From: Bradyrhizobium sp.
GTDB taxonomy: Bacteria; Pseudomonadota; Alphaproteobacteria; Rhizobiales; Xanthobacteraceae
Direction of reading: 5' to 3'
Assembly: GCA_028290305.1 (NCBI GenBank)
Contig: JAQGKC010000189.1
Span: 14,964 to 78,963, forward strand
DNA length: 64,000 nucleotides
The notes beneath the pieces are model-generated. The model ran no database searches. It had not been told where the DNA came from and was given only the letters and a program-made list of their open reading frames with translations. The position numbers and the translations under genes were made by a program. Within the stretch, counting starts at the first letter, position 1. The number at the start of each line of letters is the position of its first letter. This document shows positions 8,727 through 16,856 of the stretch, piece after piece.

Positions 8727-8981
8727 GGTGCCTCGACAGGTTGGTTATTTCGCGCGTTTCTTACAAAGACAGCGTGAACGGGATGCGACCACAATGAGTC
8801 CGGATTTCGATTAGACGGGGGAACGCTTTTAGAATCGCTATGTTCTGGAACCGTTGTGGATTCGGGATCGCCGGTAACGCGATTGTCACATCAACGTGTC
8901 AATGGGTGTATCGACTGAGCCGAATCAGGCGGCGCGACAATTGAGTCGTCGCCGGAATGGATATTTACCCTGAAAATCATT

Positions 8982-9944
8982 GTGCTGCAGAAGCCGCTTT
9001 TCAGCAGCGCCCGATTGAAGGGCCTCGGCGTTGTCGTCAGTGTCGCCATCGCTGCGGGGGCCATCTTTGCGCTGACGCATGCGCTCAAGCACGTCGATTA
9101 CGGCGAAGTCGCCGCGGTCGTTGAGCGCACCAGCAATGGCATGATTGCGTTGGCGCTGTTGCTGGTGGTGGCTTCCTACGGCAGTTTGACGCTTTACGAT
9201 TGGCTGGCGCTTCGCACGATCGGGCGCACCGACGTTCCGTACCGGATCGCAGCGCTCGCGAGTTTCACCAGTTACCCGATCGCGCACGGCATCGGCGCGG
9301 TTGCGCTGATCTCGCCGGTGATCCGCTATCGGATCTATTCGTGCAACGGCCTCGGCGCGACCGACGTGGCGAACATCTGCTTTCTGACCGGGCTCACATT
9401 CTGGTTGGGCAATCTGACGGCGTTCGGGCTGAGCCTGCTCAGCGATCCCGGCGCCATCAGCCTGTTCGAACATCTGCCGCCGTCGGTCAACCGATTGCTG
9501 GCGGCAGCGCTGCTGCTCGGGGTCGTCGCCTTCCTGGTCTGGAGTTGGCGCTCGCCCAGAAGTTTCGGCACCCAGCGATGGCCGGTCCGGCTTCCTTCCG
9601 GGCCCATGGTGTTGCTGCAGATCGGAATCGGAATTTTCGATCTCGGCGCTGCGGCGCTGGCGATGTATGTGCTGATTCCACCCGAGGCCCATATCGGGAT
9701 ATTTCACCTGACCGTCGTTTTCATCGCCGCAACATTACTGGGTTTTGCCAGTCATACGCCGGCAGGGATCGGCGTGTTCGACGCAACGATATTGGTTGGA
9801 CTGGGCGGCGACGACAAGGAGCCGCTGATTGCAGGCCTGCTGATGTTCCGGTTCCTCTATCACTTCCTTCCTTTTGTGATAGCGCTTGGCTTGTTCGGCG
9901 GCGTGGAAGCGTGGAGAGGTCTGCGCGCGAAAAAATCCGCGTGA
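8982..9944 (+). CDS. UPF0104/YbhN-like flippase-domain membrane protein
   Basis: The 320-residue protein has about eight hydrophobic segments and the pattern of the lysylphosphatidylglycerol synthase transmembrane region (UPF0104, YbhN family): RIAALASFTSYPIAHGIGAVALISPVIRYRIY near residues 85-117 and ASHTPAGIGVFDATI near residue 260. Members without the C-terminal aminoacyltransferase domain, as here, are inner-membrane proteins of uncertain role, possibly lipid translocation. The start is GTG 8982; no good ribosome site is seen, so an alternative nearby start is possible. It is convergent with the SMR/btaB pair. Confidence 0.8.
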   Translation: MLQKPLFSSARLKGLGVVVSVAIAAGAIFALTHALKHVDYGEVAAVVERTSNGMIALALLLVVASYGSLTLYDWLALRTIGRTDVPYRIAALASFTSYPIAHGIGAVALISPVIRYRIYSCNGLGATDVANICFLTGLTFWLGNLTAFGLSLLSDPGAISLFEHLPPSVNRLLAAALLLGVVAFLVWSWRSPRSFGTQRWPVRLPSGPMVLLQIGIGIFDLGAAALAMYVLIPPEAHIGIFHLTVVFIAATLLGFASHTPAGIGVFDATILVGLGGDDKEPLIAGLLMFRFLYHFLPFVIALGLFGGVEAWRGLRAKKSA

Positions 9945-9987
9945 AACAATTTGCGTAAAACAATTTGCGCGAAATAAATTGGTTGTC

Positions 9988-10311
9988 TCACACCGGCGAA
10001 TTGAGCTTGAGCCCAACCATTCCCGCCACGATCAGCGTGAGGCACAAGATTCGAACCGGGTCGGTCGGCTCGCTGTAGACCAGCATTCCAACGATGATGC
10101 TGCCAACGGCGCCAATCCCGGTCCAAACGGCATAGGCCGTGCCGAACGGCACTGACCGCAATGCGAGAGCCATCAATCCAAAACTCAGTGCGATCGCGAC
10201 CAGGGTTGCAGCGGTCGGCCAAAATCGGGTGAGGCCGTCGGAATATTTCAAACCGAATGCCCAGGCGATCTCAAGCAAGCCTGCGGCAATCAATGCGAGC
10301 CATGCAGTCAC
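9988..10311 (-). CDS. sugE: SMR exporter of the SugE/Gdx type
   Basis: This 107-residue, four-helix small multidrug resistance protein matches SugE (now called Gdx in guanidinium-exporting members): the membrane-embedded glutamate E14 is in GLLEIAWAFGLKYSDG, and the TAYAVWTGIGAVGSIIVGM block is intact. The GTG start overlaps the stop of the preceding methyltransferase gene (GTGA), with AGGA just upstream, so the two are translationally coupled. SugE-type SMRs export guanidinium or quaternary ammonium compounds. No guanidine riboswitch precedes it, because it is internal to an operon. Coupling to a betaine-lipid N-methyltransferase suggests a role around methylated amines; this is inference. 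Confidence 0.9.
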   Translation of the reverse strand: MTAWLALIAAGLLEIAWAFGLKYSDGLTRFWPTAATLVAIALSFGLMALALRSVPFGTAYAVWTGIGAVGSIIVGMLVYSEPTDPVRILCLTLIVAGMVGLKLNSPV

Positions 10312-11009
10312 AGTATCCTGGGCTCCGATGGAAACGTCAGCACGGCGTATTGGGCATAACCACGGAACGGACGTTCGAACTTCAGCCTGGCGCCGGAGCT
10401 GCCAGCTATATCTGACAATACGCGCTCGAGATTGTCGCGCGGCGTGACATCGAACATCGCAAGCCACCGCAACAGAAGCATGCGCAGCCCCGGCAATCGT
10501 TCCTGATTGCCAAAATCGACAATGTGCAGACGACCGCCAGGCGTGAGGCGGCTTGCGGCCGCTTCGAGAACCCGACGCCAGTCCGGAATCATGGAAAGAC
10601 TGTAGGAAATCATCACGTGGTCGAACGACGGGATGCCGAACAAATTCTGTGGATCGAATGCCGCTCCGTCGGCATGCGCGACGCGAATTTGAGGCGTCAA
10701 GCCTCGCCGCGAAATGGCCGTGATCGCCGACGTCAGCATTTCGGTCGAGACATCGATGCCGAAGAACCGCGCCTGGGGATAAAGCCGGGCGGCAAGCACC
10801 AGGTTCCTTCCGGTTCCGCAACCGATCTCCAGGACATTTGCGCCGGCGTCGGGTTGCAGGCTGGCGATCAACTGATCACGGCCGAGCAGGTAGTATCGCC
10901 GGGTTCCGTCGTAAATGTGCCGTTGCCGGCGGTACATCCGGTTCATCCGGCGCGTTGCTTCGACCGGCCACGAGGCATCTGCGCCGATATCGGAGGAATA
11001 TGCAGGCAT
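10308..11009 (-). CDS. btaB: BtaB-like SAM-dependent N-methyltransferase
   Basis: The 233-residue class I methyltransferase shows SAM motif I (VLEIGCGTGRN), motif II (FFGIDVSTEML) and a downstream MISYSLSMIPDW block. The start MPAYSSDIG at 11009 was chosen; the frame is open further upstream into the divergent promoter region. Its divergent neighbour is btaA, and the N-terminal region (RRMNRMYRRQRHIYDGTRRYYLLGRD) fits BtaB, which trimethylates diacylglyceryl-homoserine to the betaine lipid DGTS. BtaA and BtaB together replace phospholipids in phosphate-starved alphaproteobacteria. In other species the two genes are usually co-directional; here they are divergent. Confidence 0.87.
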   Translation of the reverse strand: MPAYSSDIGADASWPVEATRRMNRMYRRQRHIYDGTRRYYLLGRDQLIASLQPDAGANVLEIGCGTGRNLVLAARLYPQARFFGIDVSTEMLTSAITAISRRGLTPQIRVAHADGAAFDPQNLFGIPSFDHVMISYSLSMIPDWRRVLEAAASRLTPGGRLHIVDFGNQERLPGLRMLLLRWLAMFDVTPRDNLERVLSDIAGSSGARLKFERPFRGYAQYAVLTFPSEPRIL

Positions 11010-11058
11010 CCATGCACCTCGTATCGCGTGTGATTGTCTATTCCCTTGCGATGTTCGC

Positions 11059-11076
11059 ACGACAAGGGTGTGACAG
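11059..11076 (-). promoter_or_regulatory. candidate PHO box upstream of btaB
   Basis: Read on the minus strand the site is CTGTCAC-ACCC-TTGTCGT, matching the PhoB consensus CTGTCAT-N4-CTGTCAT at 11 of 14 half-site positions with the correct 4-base spacer. It lies about 50 bases upstream of the btaB ATG. A phosphate-starvation control of betaine-lipid synthesis is established in other rhizobia, so the site makes biological sense; the match itself was found by eye. Confidence 0.5.
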
Positions 11077-11149
11077 CGAACGCAGCATCGCAACCGATTG
11101 CGAAAATGCGGCTGAGGAACCGATCGCAGGCTGCCTCCACTTCGTCCTG

Positions 11150-11167
11150 CTGTCGCAAAACTGCAGC
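11150..11167 (+). promoter_or_regulatory. weak PHO-box-like site upstream of btaA
   Basis: CTGTCGC-AAAA-CTGCAGC lies about 43 bases upstream of the btaA start on the plus strand. The spacer and first half-site are good (5 of 7), but the second half-site matches only 3 of 7, so it may be a degenerate site or chance. Confidence 0.25.
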
Positions 11168-11209
11168 GAGCGCGCGATACGCTCGTCAGATTGCTGATTC
11201 GAGGAATGG

Positions 11210-12415
11210 ATGAACACGCAGCTTATCGCGGACGCGGTCCGCAACAGCAGAGGTCACGACGAATCGACCGTTTGGGACAGGCTTTTCGCATTCTGGTTTC
11301 GCCGCCTGGTCTACACCCAGATATGGGAGGACCCGGAAGCCGATCTTGCGGCGCTGCAATTGCCGGTGGGATCGACCATCGTCACCATTTCATCCGGCGG
11401 ATGCAACGCGCTATCATATCTCGCGGCCCAACCCGCCCAGGTTTTCGCCGTCGACCTCAATGAAGCGCACCTTTCGCTGCTCAAACTCAAGCTCGCGGGC
11501 CTGCGCGCCTTCTCCAAATACGCCGATTTCTGGCAGTTCTTCGGCGAGGCCGCTTCGCCTTCCAACTCCGCGCTCTATCGCGACCGGCTGTGGCTCTGGC
11601 TCGACGCCGATGCGCGGGCTTACTGGGACAAGCGCAATGTTATGGGGCGGCCGCGGCATGCCTATTTCACGGACGGGTTCTATCGCCATGGAATGCTCGG
11701 CCGCTTTATCGGTCTTGCCCACGTGCTGGCAAAATTCGCCCGGATCGATCTCACGGCATTGCTGAACGGGAAAACCGACGCCCCCGAACGCATTCAAGCG
11801 CTGGGCCGTCTGCATCGGCTGTTTCATTCGCCATTGGCCACCCTGATTACCGGCACCCCAGCCTTGCTGTTCAGCCTGGGTATTCCACCCCAGCAGCGGG
11901 CCCTGCTGGGAGGCGGCGCGCCGCTCAACGAAGTACTCCATGAGCGGCTGTTGCGGTTGATCAACGGTCACCCGAACGAGACAAATTATTTTGCATGGCA
12001 GGCGCTGCATCGCAGTTATCCCGGTCCTGGCGATTGCTGCCTGCCGCCTTATTTGCAGAGCAGTCAATTCGAACGCATGCGCAACGGCGCGGGATTGATC
12101 ATTCCAGTCCACGCCAACCTTCGGCTGTTCCTGGAAGGCCTTCCGGCGCGGCAGATCGATGCTGTCGTTTTGCTGGACTCGCAGGATTGGATGGCGCCGG
12201 AGGAGATTCGTGCGCTTTGGAATGCGATCGATCGTTCCGGCAGTGACGACGTTCGCGTGATCTTCCGCACCGCGGGCAAGGAGTCTCCGCTGGAAAGCGC
12301 CGAACTCGCGCCGCTTCAGCAGATCTGGCGTCGCGACGAGGAACGAAGCGCCATCGGTTTCGAGCGGGACCGGTCCGGAATTTACGGCGGATTCCACTGT
12401 TACACCCGACGCTGA
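11210..12415 (+). CDS. btaA: BtaA, diacylglycerol 3-amino-3-carboxypropyltransferase
   Basis: This 401-residue protein is a DUF3419/BtaA-family enzyme. BtaA transfers the 3-amino-3-carboxypropyl group of SAM to diacylglycerol, the first step of DGTS betaine-lipid synthesis. Family blocks visible are YTQIWEDPEADLAAL near residues 35-49, TISSGGCNALSYL (SAM-binding loop) near 60-72, FAVDLNEAHLSLLKLKLAGL, and the C-terminal VLLDSQDWMAPEEIRALWNAI. A GAGGA ribosome site precedes the ATG. It is divergent from btaB with 200 bp between start codons. It is full length for the family. Confidence 0.92.
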   Translation: MNTQLIADAVRNSRGHDESTVWDRLFAFWFRRLVYTQIWEDPEADLAALQLPVGSTIVTISSGGCNALSYLAAQPAQVFAVDLNEAHLSLLKLKLAGLRAFSKYADFWQFFGEAASPSNSALYRDRLWLWLDADARAYWDKRNVMGRPRHAYFTDGFYRHGMLGRFIGLAHVLAKFARIDLTALLNGKTDAPERIQALGRLHRLFHSPLATLITGTPALLFSLGIPPQQRALLGGGAPLNEVLHERLLRLINGHPNETNYFAWQALHRSYPGPGDCCLPPYLQSSQFERMRNGAGLIIPVHANLRLFLEGLPARQIDAVVLLDSQDWMAPEEIRALWNAIDRSGSDDVRVIFRTAGKESPLESAELAPLQQIWRRDEERSAIGFERDRSGIYGGFHCYTRR

Positions 12416-12520
12416 TTGAACGTCGCGAGATGAGAAGCGTCCGCAAGAAGCGCTAGACAAGCCGGCCATGCGAAGGCTTTATCGATGCCCAGACCGAATT
12501 CCTGAGGCCCGCTCCCGACC

Positions 12521-13396
12521 ATGACCGATTTCCACGGTGTCTTTCCTTATCTGGTCTCGCCTGCCAACGCCGACGGGACAATCCGCACAGGAGTGCTTGG
12601 CCGGCTCTGCGACGATCTCATCAAAGCCGGCGTGCACGGGCTGACGCCGCTCGGCTCGACCGGCGAGTTCGCCTATTTGAATAACGCGCAACGCTTGGCG
12701 GTGGTGCAGGCGACGATCGAGGCCGCCAAGCGACGTGTGCCTGTGGTCGCCGGCGTCGCCTCGACTTCGACGGCGGATGCGGTTGCGCAAGCGAAGTCGT
12801 ATCAGAAGCTCGGCGCCGACGGCATTCTGGCAATCCTGGAAGCCTATTTCCCGCTCGGGGAAGCGCAGGTCGAATCCTATTTTCGCGCTATTGCCGACGC
12901 AGTCGATATTCCCGTGGTGATCTACACCAATCCGCAATTCCAGCGTTCCGATCTCACGCTTGACGTTATCGCGCGGCTCGCCGCCCATCCGCGCATCCGC
13001 TACATCAAGGATGCCTCGACCAACACCGGGCGGTTGTTGTCGATCATGAACCGCTGCGGCGACAGCATCAAAGTGTTCTCGGCCTCCGCGCATATCCCGG
13101 CCGCGGTGATGCTGATCGGCGGGGTCGGCTGGATGGCGGGACCGGCCTGCCTCATTCCGCGGCAAAGCGTCGAACTCTACAGTCTTTGCAAGGCCGCGCG
13201 CTGGGACGAAGCGCTGGTCTTGCAGCGGCGGCTATGGCGCATCAACGAAGCCTTCGCGCGCTACAATCTGGCAGCCTGCATCAAGGCCGGGCTTGCGATC
13301 CAGGGTTACGAGGTCGGCGATCCCATAGCCCCTCAGGCCGCTTTGACGGCGGAGGAGCACAAGGCGGTCGAAGCGGTGTTGCGGGATATCGGGTAA
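12521..13396 (+). CDS. dihydrodipicolinate synthase family aldolase/lyase
   Basis: The 291-residue protein is a Schiff-base TIM-barrel lyase of the DapA/N-acetylneuraminate lyase family. The TPLGSTGE motif lies at residues 42-49, the tyrosine of the YTNP block is Y135, and the Schiff-base lysine is K163 in RYIKDAST. The C-terminal half differs from housekeeping DapA (for example [23 protein letters not shown]), so it is probably a paralogue acting on another pyruvate-derived or keto-acid substrate. It is not in an obvious operon. The substrate cannot be told from sequence alone. Confidence 0.88.
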   Translation: MTDFHGVFPYLVSPANADGTIRTGVLGRLCDDLIKAGVHGLTPLGSTGEFAYLNNAQRLAVVQATIEAAKRRVPVVAGVASTSTADAVAQAKSYQKLGADGILAILEAYFPLGEAQVESYFRAIADAVDIPVVIYTNPQFQRSDLTLDVIARLAAHPRIRYIKDASTNTGRLLSIMNRCGDSIKVFSASAHIPAAVMLIGGVGWMAGPACLIPRQSVELYSLCKAARWDEALVLQRRLWRINEAFARYNLAACIKAGLAIQGYEVGDPIAPQAALTAEEHKAVEAVLRDIG

Positions 13397-13422
13397 CCGG
13401 GCGACAGTTTTGATCCACAACT

Positions 13423-13513
13423 CGTCATGCCCGAGGCTTGTCCCGGGCATCCACGTCTTGGGGCATTCAAACCGAGAAAGACGCGGATGGCCGGGTCAAG
13501 CCCGGCCATGACG
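13423..13513. repeat. intergenic palindromic repeat (CGTCATGCCCG type)
   Basis: The element begins CGTCATGCCCGAGGCTTGTC and ends with the near-complement CAAGCCCGGCCATGACG, with internal ACGTCTT and AAGACG arms, forming one long imperfect hairpin. A related copy is at 58546-58628 and a minimal one at 43562-43592. It separates the DapA-family gene from the molybdenum hydroxylase gene. Confidence 0.8.
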
Positions 13514-13610
13514 ATTCTAGGGTGCTGCGACCCAGCGGATGGCCTGTACCTTGCTTATATCTATCGGCTAAAACCCGCCCAATCGAACGAAGGAATTGAA
13601 GGACAAACTG

Positions 13611-15938
13611 ATGAATATTCTTCCCGGCAATATGCGTTTCGGTGCGGGCCAGCCGGTCAAGCGCCTTGAAGATCAGAGGCTATTGACCGGGAAGGGGCAT
13701 TTCATCGACGACAAGCCGGAAGACGGCGCGCTGTGGCTGCATGTGCTGCGTTCGCCGCATGCCCATGCGAAAATTGTGTCGATCGATACCAAGGCCGCAT
13801 CCGACGTGCCGGGCGTCGAAGCCGTCTACACCGGCGCGGATCTGATTGCCGACGATATCGGCACCCTCCCAACGCTATTGGTTTTCAAGCGGCCCGACGG
13901 CTCGCCGATGACGGCGCCACCGCGCCGGCTATTGGCCCATGAAATCGTGCGCTTTGCCGGCGAGCCGATCGCGGCCGTGGTCGCGACATCGCGGGTCGCA
14001 GCGCAGACGGCGGCGGAGGCGATCTCGGTTGAATATGACGTGCTGCCATCGGTGGTCGATCCCATCGAGGCGACCAAACCGGGCGCACCGGCGGTATGGG
14101 CTGATGTGCCCGACAACATCGCGGCGGCGATGAGCTATGGCGACGCGGCCGCGGTCGAAGCGGCTTTCGCCAAGGCCGCGCATGTGGTCTCGCTCGATCT
14201 CGTCAGCCAGCGGCTGATCCCCTCGGCCATGGAGCCGCGCTCAACCATTGCGGAGGTCGACAAGAAATCCGGACGGCTGACCCTGTACGTACAGTCGCAG
14301 ACGCCGGGCTCGACCCGGGACCTTCTCGCCGAAGCCGTGCTGAAGCGGCCGAAGGAAAGCGTGCGTGTGCTGGTCGGCGACATCGGCGGCGGCTTCGGCC
14401 AGAAGACCAGCCTCTATCCGGAGGACGGTATCGTCGCCTATGCCGCGGTCAAATTGGGGCGCAAGGTGCGCTGGCGCGGCGATCGCACCGATGAGTTCGT
14501 CGGCGGCACCCATGGCCGCGATCTGACCTCGACCGGCGAATTCGCGCTCGACGCCAAAGGCCGCGTGCAGGCCTATCGGGTGCGCTCGGTCGGCGGCACC
14601 GGCGCCTATCTCACCGGCACCGGCGCCATCATTCCCCTGGTGCTTGGCCCCTTCGTGCAGTCCGGCGTGTACGACCTCCCGCTCATTCACTACGAGATCA
14701 AGGCGGTCATGACCAACACCGCGCCGGTCGGCGCCTATCGCGGCGCGGGCCGGCCGGAGGGCGTATTTGTGGTCGAACGGCTGATGGACGCCGCGGCACG
14801 GCAGATCGGTATGGACCCGCGTGCCATTCGAAAAGTAAACTACATCAAGCCCGCACAACTGCCCTACACCAACGCCGTCGGTCAGGTCTACGATAGCGGC
14901 GCATTCGCACACATGCTGGAGCGCGCGTCCGAGCTTGCGGACTGGGATGGTTTTGCCGCGCGCAAGAAGGCGGCAAAGAAAAAAGGACTGCTCTACGGCC
15001 GTGGCCTGACCAGCTACATCGAATGGACCGGCGGGCGCGCGCATACCGAAAAGGTCAGCCTGCATGCCACGGCAGAGGGACGCATCATCCTGCATTCGGG
15101 CACGCAAGCGATGGGGCAGGGGCTGCAGACCACCTACACGCAGATGGTGGCGGCGTCGCTCGGCATCCCCATGGACAAGATCGATGTGGTGCAGGGCGAC
15201 ACCGATCTGGCCACGGGATTTGGCAGCGTCGGTTCGCGCTCGCTGTTCGTCGGCGGCACCGCCGTGGCGGTATCGACCAACGATCTGATCGCGAAGGCGC
15301 GCGAGAAGGCGTCGAACATGTTAGAGGCTTCCGTCGAAGACATCGAATACCGCGATGGCTGGCTTACGGTGGTCGGCACCGACAAGCGGATCGGCCTGTT
15401 CGATATCGCGAAAGGCGAAAACGGCGCGCGCCTGAGCGTGGACAGCGAGGGCGAAGTCGACGGGCCGAGCTGGCCTAATGGCACGCATATCTGCGAAGTC
15501 GAGATCGATCCGGAAACCGGCGTCAGCAAGGTCGTGCGCTACACCACGGTCGATGACGTCGGCGTCGCCGTCAATCCGATGCTGGTGACCGGACAGGTTC
15601 ACGGCGGCGTCGCGCAGGGTATCGGTCAGGCGCTGTACGAGGGCGTGTCCTATGATTCAGAAGGACAATTGCTGACCGCGAGCTACCAGGACTACTGCGT
15701 TCCGCGCGCCGACGATATTCCGCCGATCCAGGTCACGCTGGATGATTCCGCGCCGTGCCGCACCAATCCGCTGGGCGCCAAGGGCTGTGGCGAATCCGGC
15801 GCGATCGGCGGTCCGCCCTGCATCGCCAACGGCGTGATGGACGCGCTGAGCGAACTCGGCATCAAGACGCTCAACACGCCACTGTCGCCGCTGAAAGTCT
15901 GGCAGGCGATCAGGGAAGCGAAGGCGGCGCGGGTTTGA
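13611..15938 (+). CDS. form-II CoxL-like molybdenum hydroxylase large subunit
   Basis: The 775-residue protein is the molybdopterin-cytosine-dinucleotide-binding large subunit of the xanthine oxidase/CO dehydrogenase family. It has the form-II CoxL signature AYRGAGR (in VGAYRGAGRPE) rather than the AYxCSFR of true aerobic CO dehydrogenase, plus the GGGFGQK block and the catalytic glutamate in GCGESGAIGG near the C-terminus. ATG 13611 was preferred (AAGGA 7 bases upstream) over TTG 13596. Such enzymes normally work with FAD and 2Fe-2S subunits; neither gene is adjacent, so partners must be elsewhere. Substrate unknown; CO oxidation is unlikely from the motif. Confidence 0.92.
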   Translation: MNILPGNMRFGAGQPVKRLEDQRLLTGKGHFIDDKPEDGALWLHVLRSPHAHAKIVSIDTKAASDVPGVEAVYTGADLIADDIGTLPTLLVFKRPDGSPMTAPPRRLLAHEIVRFAGEPIAAVVATSRVAAQTAAEAISVEYDVLPSVVDPIEATKPGAPAVWADVPDNIAAAMSYGDAAAVEAAFAKAAHVVSLDLVSQRLIPSAMEPRSTIAEVDKKSGRLTLYVQSQTPGSTRDLLAEAVLKRPKESVRVLVGDIGGGFGQKTSLYPEDGIVAYAAVKLGRKVRWRGDRTDEFVGGTHGRDLTSTGEFALDAKGRVQAYRVRSVGGTGAYLTGTGAIIPLVLGPFVQSGVYDLPLIHYEIKAVMTNTAPVGAYRGAGRPEGVFVVERLMDAAARQIGMDPRAIRKVNYIKPAQLPYTNAVGQVYDSGAFAHMLERASELADWDGFAARKKAAKKKGLLYGRGLTSYIEWTGGRAHTEKVSLHATAEGRIILHSGTQAMGQGLQTTYTQMVAASLGIPMDKIDVVQGDTDLATGFGSVGSRSLFVGGTAVAVSTNDLIAKAREKASNMLEASVEDIEYRDGWLTVVGTDKRIGLFDIAKGENGARLSVDSEGEVDGPSWPNGTHICEVEIDPETGVSKVVRYTTVDDVGVAVNPMLVTGQVHGGVAQGIGQALYEGVSYDSEGQLLTASYQDYCVPRADDIPPIQVTLDDSAPCRTNPLGAKGCGESGAIGGPPCIANGVMDALSELGIKTLNTPLSPLKVWQAIREAKAARV

Positions 15939-15967
15939 AGGCGTTTCTTTAGCAAGCAACCAACCAT

Positions 15968-16085
15968 CGTCATTCCGGGGCGCGCGAAGCGCGAGCCCGG
16001 AATCCATAACCAGGACCGGGAGTGGATTCCGGGCCTGTCGCCTTCGGTCGGCAATTGCCGACCGAAGGCGCATCGCGGAATGACG
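15968..16085. repeat. intergenic palindromic repeat (CGTCATTCCGG type)
   Basis: Starts CGTCATTCCGGGGCGCGCG and ends GCGGAATGACG, with internal complementary arms (CCGGAATCCA / TGGATTCCGG, and GCCTTCGGTCGG / CCGACCGAAGGC). A related copy is at 18231-18342. It lies between the molybdenum hydroxylase gene and lemA. Confidence 0.8.
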
Positions 16086-16153
16086 GTGCAAAAATTCTAC
16101 AGCCCACATCGCATCCTTCTGATACCTTGCAATCATTGCAACGGGAGGATTCG

Positions 16154-16765
16154 ATGCGCAGATTTTGGACCGTGCTGGCGGCGCTGGCTACGTTGAGTCT
16201 CACCAATTGCGGCTACAACGCGATCCAGACCAATGACGAGCAGGTCAAGTCGAGCTGGTCCGAGGTCTTGAATCAGTATCAGCGCCGCGCCGATCTGGTG
16301 CCTAACCTCGTCAATTCGGTAAAAGGTTTTGCGCAGCAGGAAAAGGATGTGCTGCTCGGGGTGACCAACGCCCGCGCCAAGGTCGGCAGCATTCAGGCCA
16401 CGCCGGAGCTCATCAACGATCCCAGTGCATTCGCAAAATTCCAGGCGGCGCAGGGCGAATTGACCAGTGCGCTGTCGAAGCTTCTGGTGGTGACCGAAAA
16501 CTATCCGCAGCTCAAATCCGATGCGCTGTTTCGCGACCTGATGTCACAACTGGAAGGCACCGAGAATCGCATCACGGTGGCGCGTAACCGCTATATCAAG
16601 ACGGTGCAGGACTACAACGTGACGATTCGCACGTTCCCGACCAACCTGACGGCGATGGCATTCGGATACAAAGAGAAAGCGAATTTCTCGGTCGAGAACG
16701 AAAAGGAAATCTCGACCGCACCGAAGGTGGATTTCAATCCGGCGCCAGCCACGCCCGCAAAATAA
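16154..16765 (+). CDS. lemA: LemA family lipoprotein
   Basis: This 203-residue protein is LemA: an N-terminal signal with a lipobox (LSLTNC, so predicted to be lipid-anchored), then the family block NQYQRRADLVPNLVNSVKGF near residues 40-59 and the helical ENRITVARNRYIKTVQDYN block. The start ATG has GGGAGGA just upstream. LemA proteins are membrane-bound with an extracytoplasmic coiled domain and are typically followed, as here, by TPM-domain genes. Their precise function is unsettled; links to envelope maintenance are reported for the family. Confidence 0.92.
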   Translation: MRRFWTVLAALATLSLTNCGYNAIQTNDEQVKSSWSEVLNQYQRRADLVPNLVNSVKGFAQQEKDVLLGVTNARAKVGSIQATPELINDPSAFAKFQAAQGELTSALSKLLVVTENYPQLKSDALFRDLMSQLEGTENRITVARNRYIKTVQDYNVTIRTFPTNLTAMAFGYKEKANFSVENEKEISTAPKVDFNPAPATPAK

Positions 16766-16777
16766 TCCGGCAACCCA

Positions 16778-16842
16778 TGCTCCGATTCCGAAGTCCGCAG
16801 GAGAGGTTGCCGCGAATGCTTGCGAACTTCGGAATCGGAGCA
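16778..16842. repeat. 17-bp perfect inverted repeat in the lemA-TPM gap
   Basis: TGCTCCGATTCCGAAGT (16778-16794) is exactly complementary to ACTTCGGAATCGGAGCA (16826-16842), with a 31-base loop. The loop contains a ribosome-site-like AGGAGAGG and an ATG. No U-tract follows, so it is not a simple terminator. It would form a very stable stem just before the TPM gene start. Confidence 0.6.
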
Positions 16843-16851
16843 CCGGATTGA
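16816..16851 (+). other. possible 11-codon leader peptide before the TPM gene
   Basis: An ATG 9 bases after AGGAGAGG opens a short frame, MLANFGIGAPD, that runs through the second arm of the inverted repeat. Its TGA stop overlaps the TTG at 16848 (TTGA), which is one candidate start for the TPM-domain gene. This arrangement would allow coupled translation through the stem. It may equally be chance. Confidence 0.25.
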
Positions 16852-16856
16852 CCACG

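Noticed and set aside
9988..10400. A guanidine riboswitch ahead of the SMR gene
   Set aside because: The SMR start overlaps the preceding gene's stop, leaving no untranslated leader.
13611..15938. True aerobic CO dehydrogenase (CoxL form I)
   Set aside because: The active-site loop is AYRGAGR, not AYxCSFR, and the CoxM and CoxS genes are absent.
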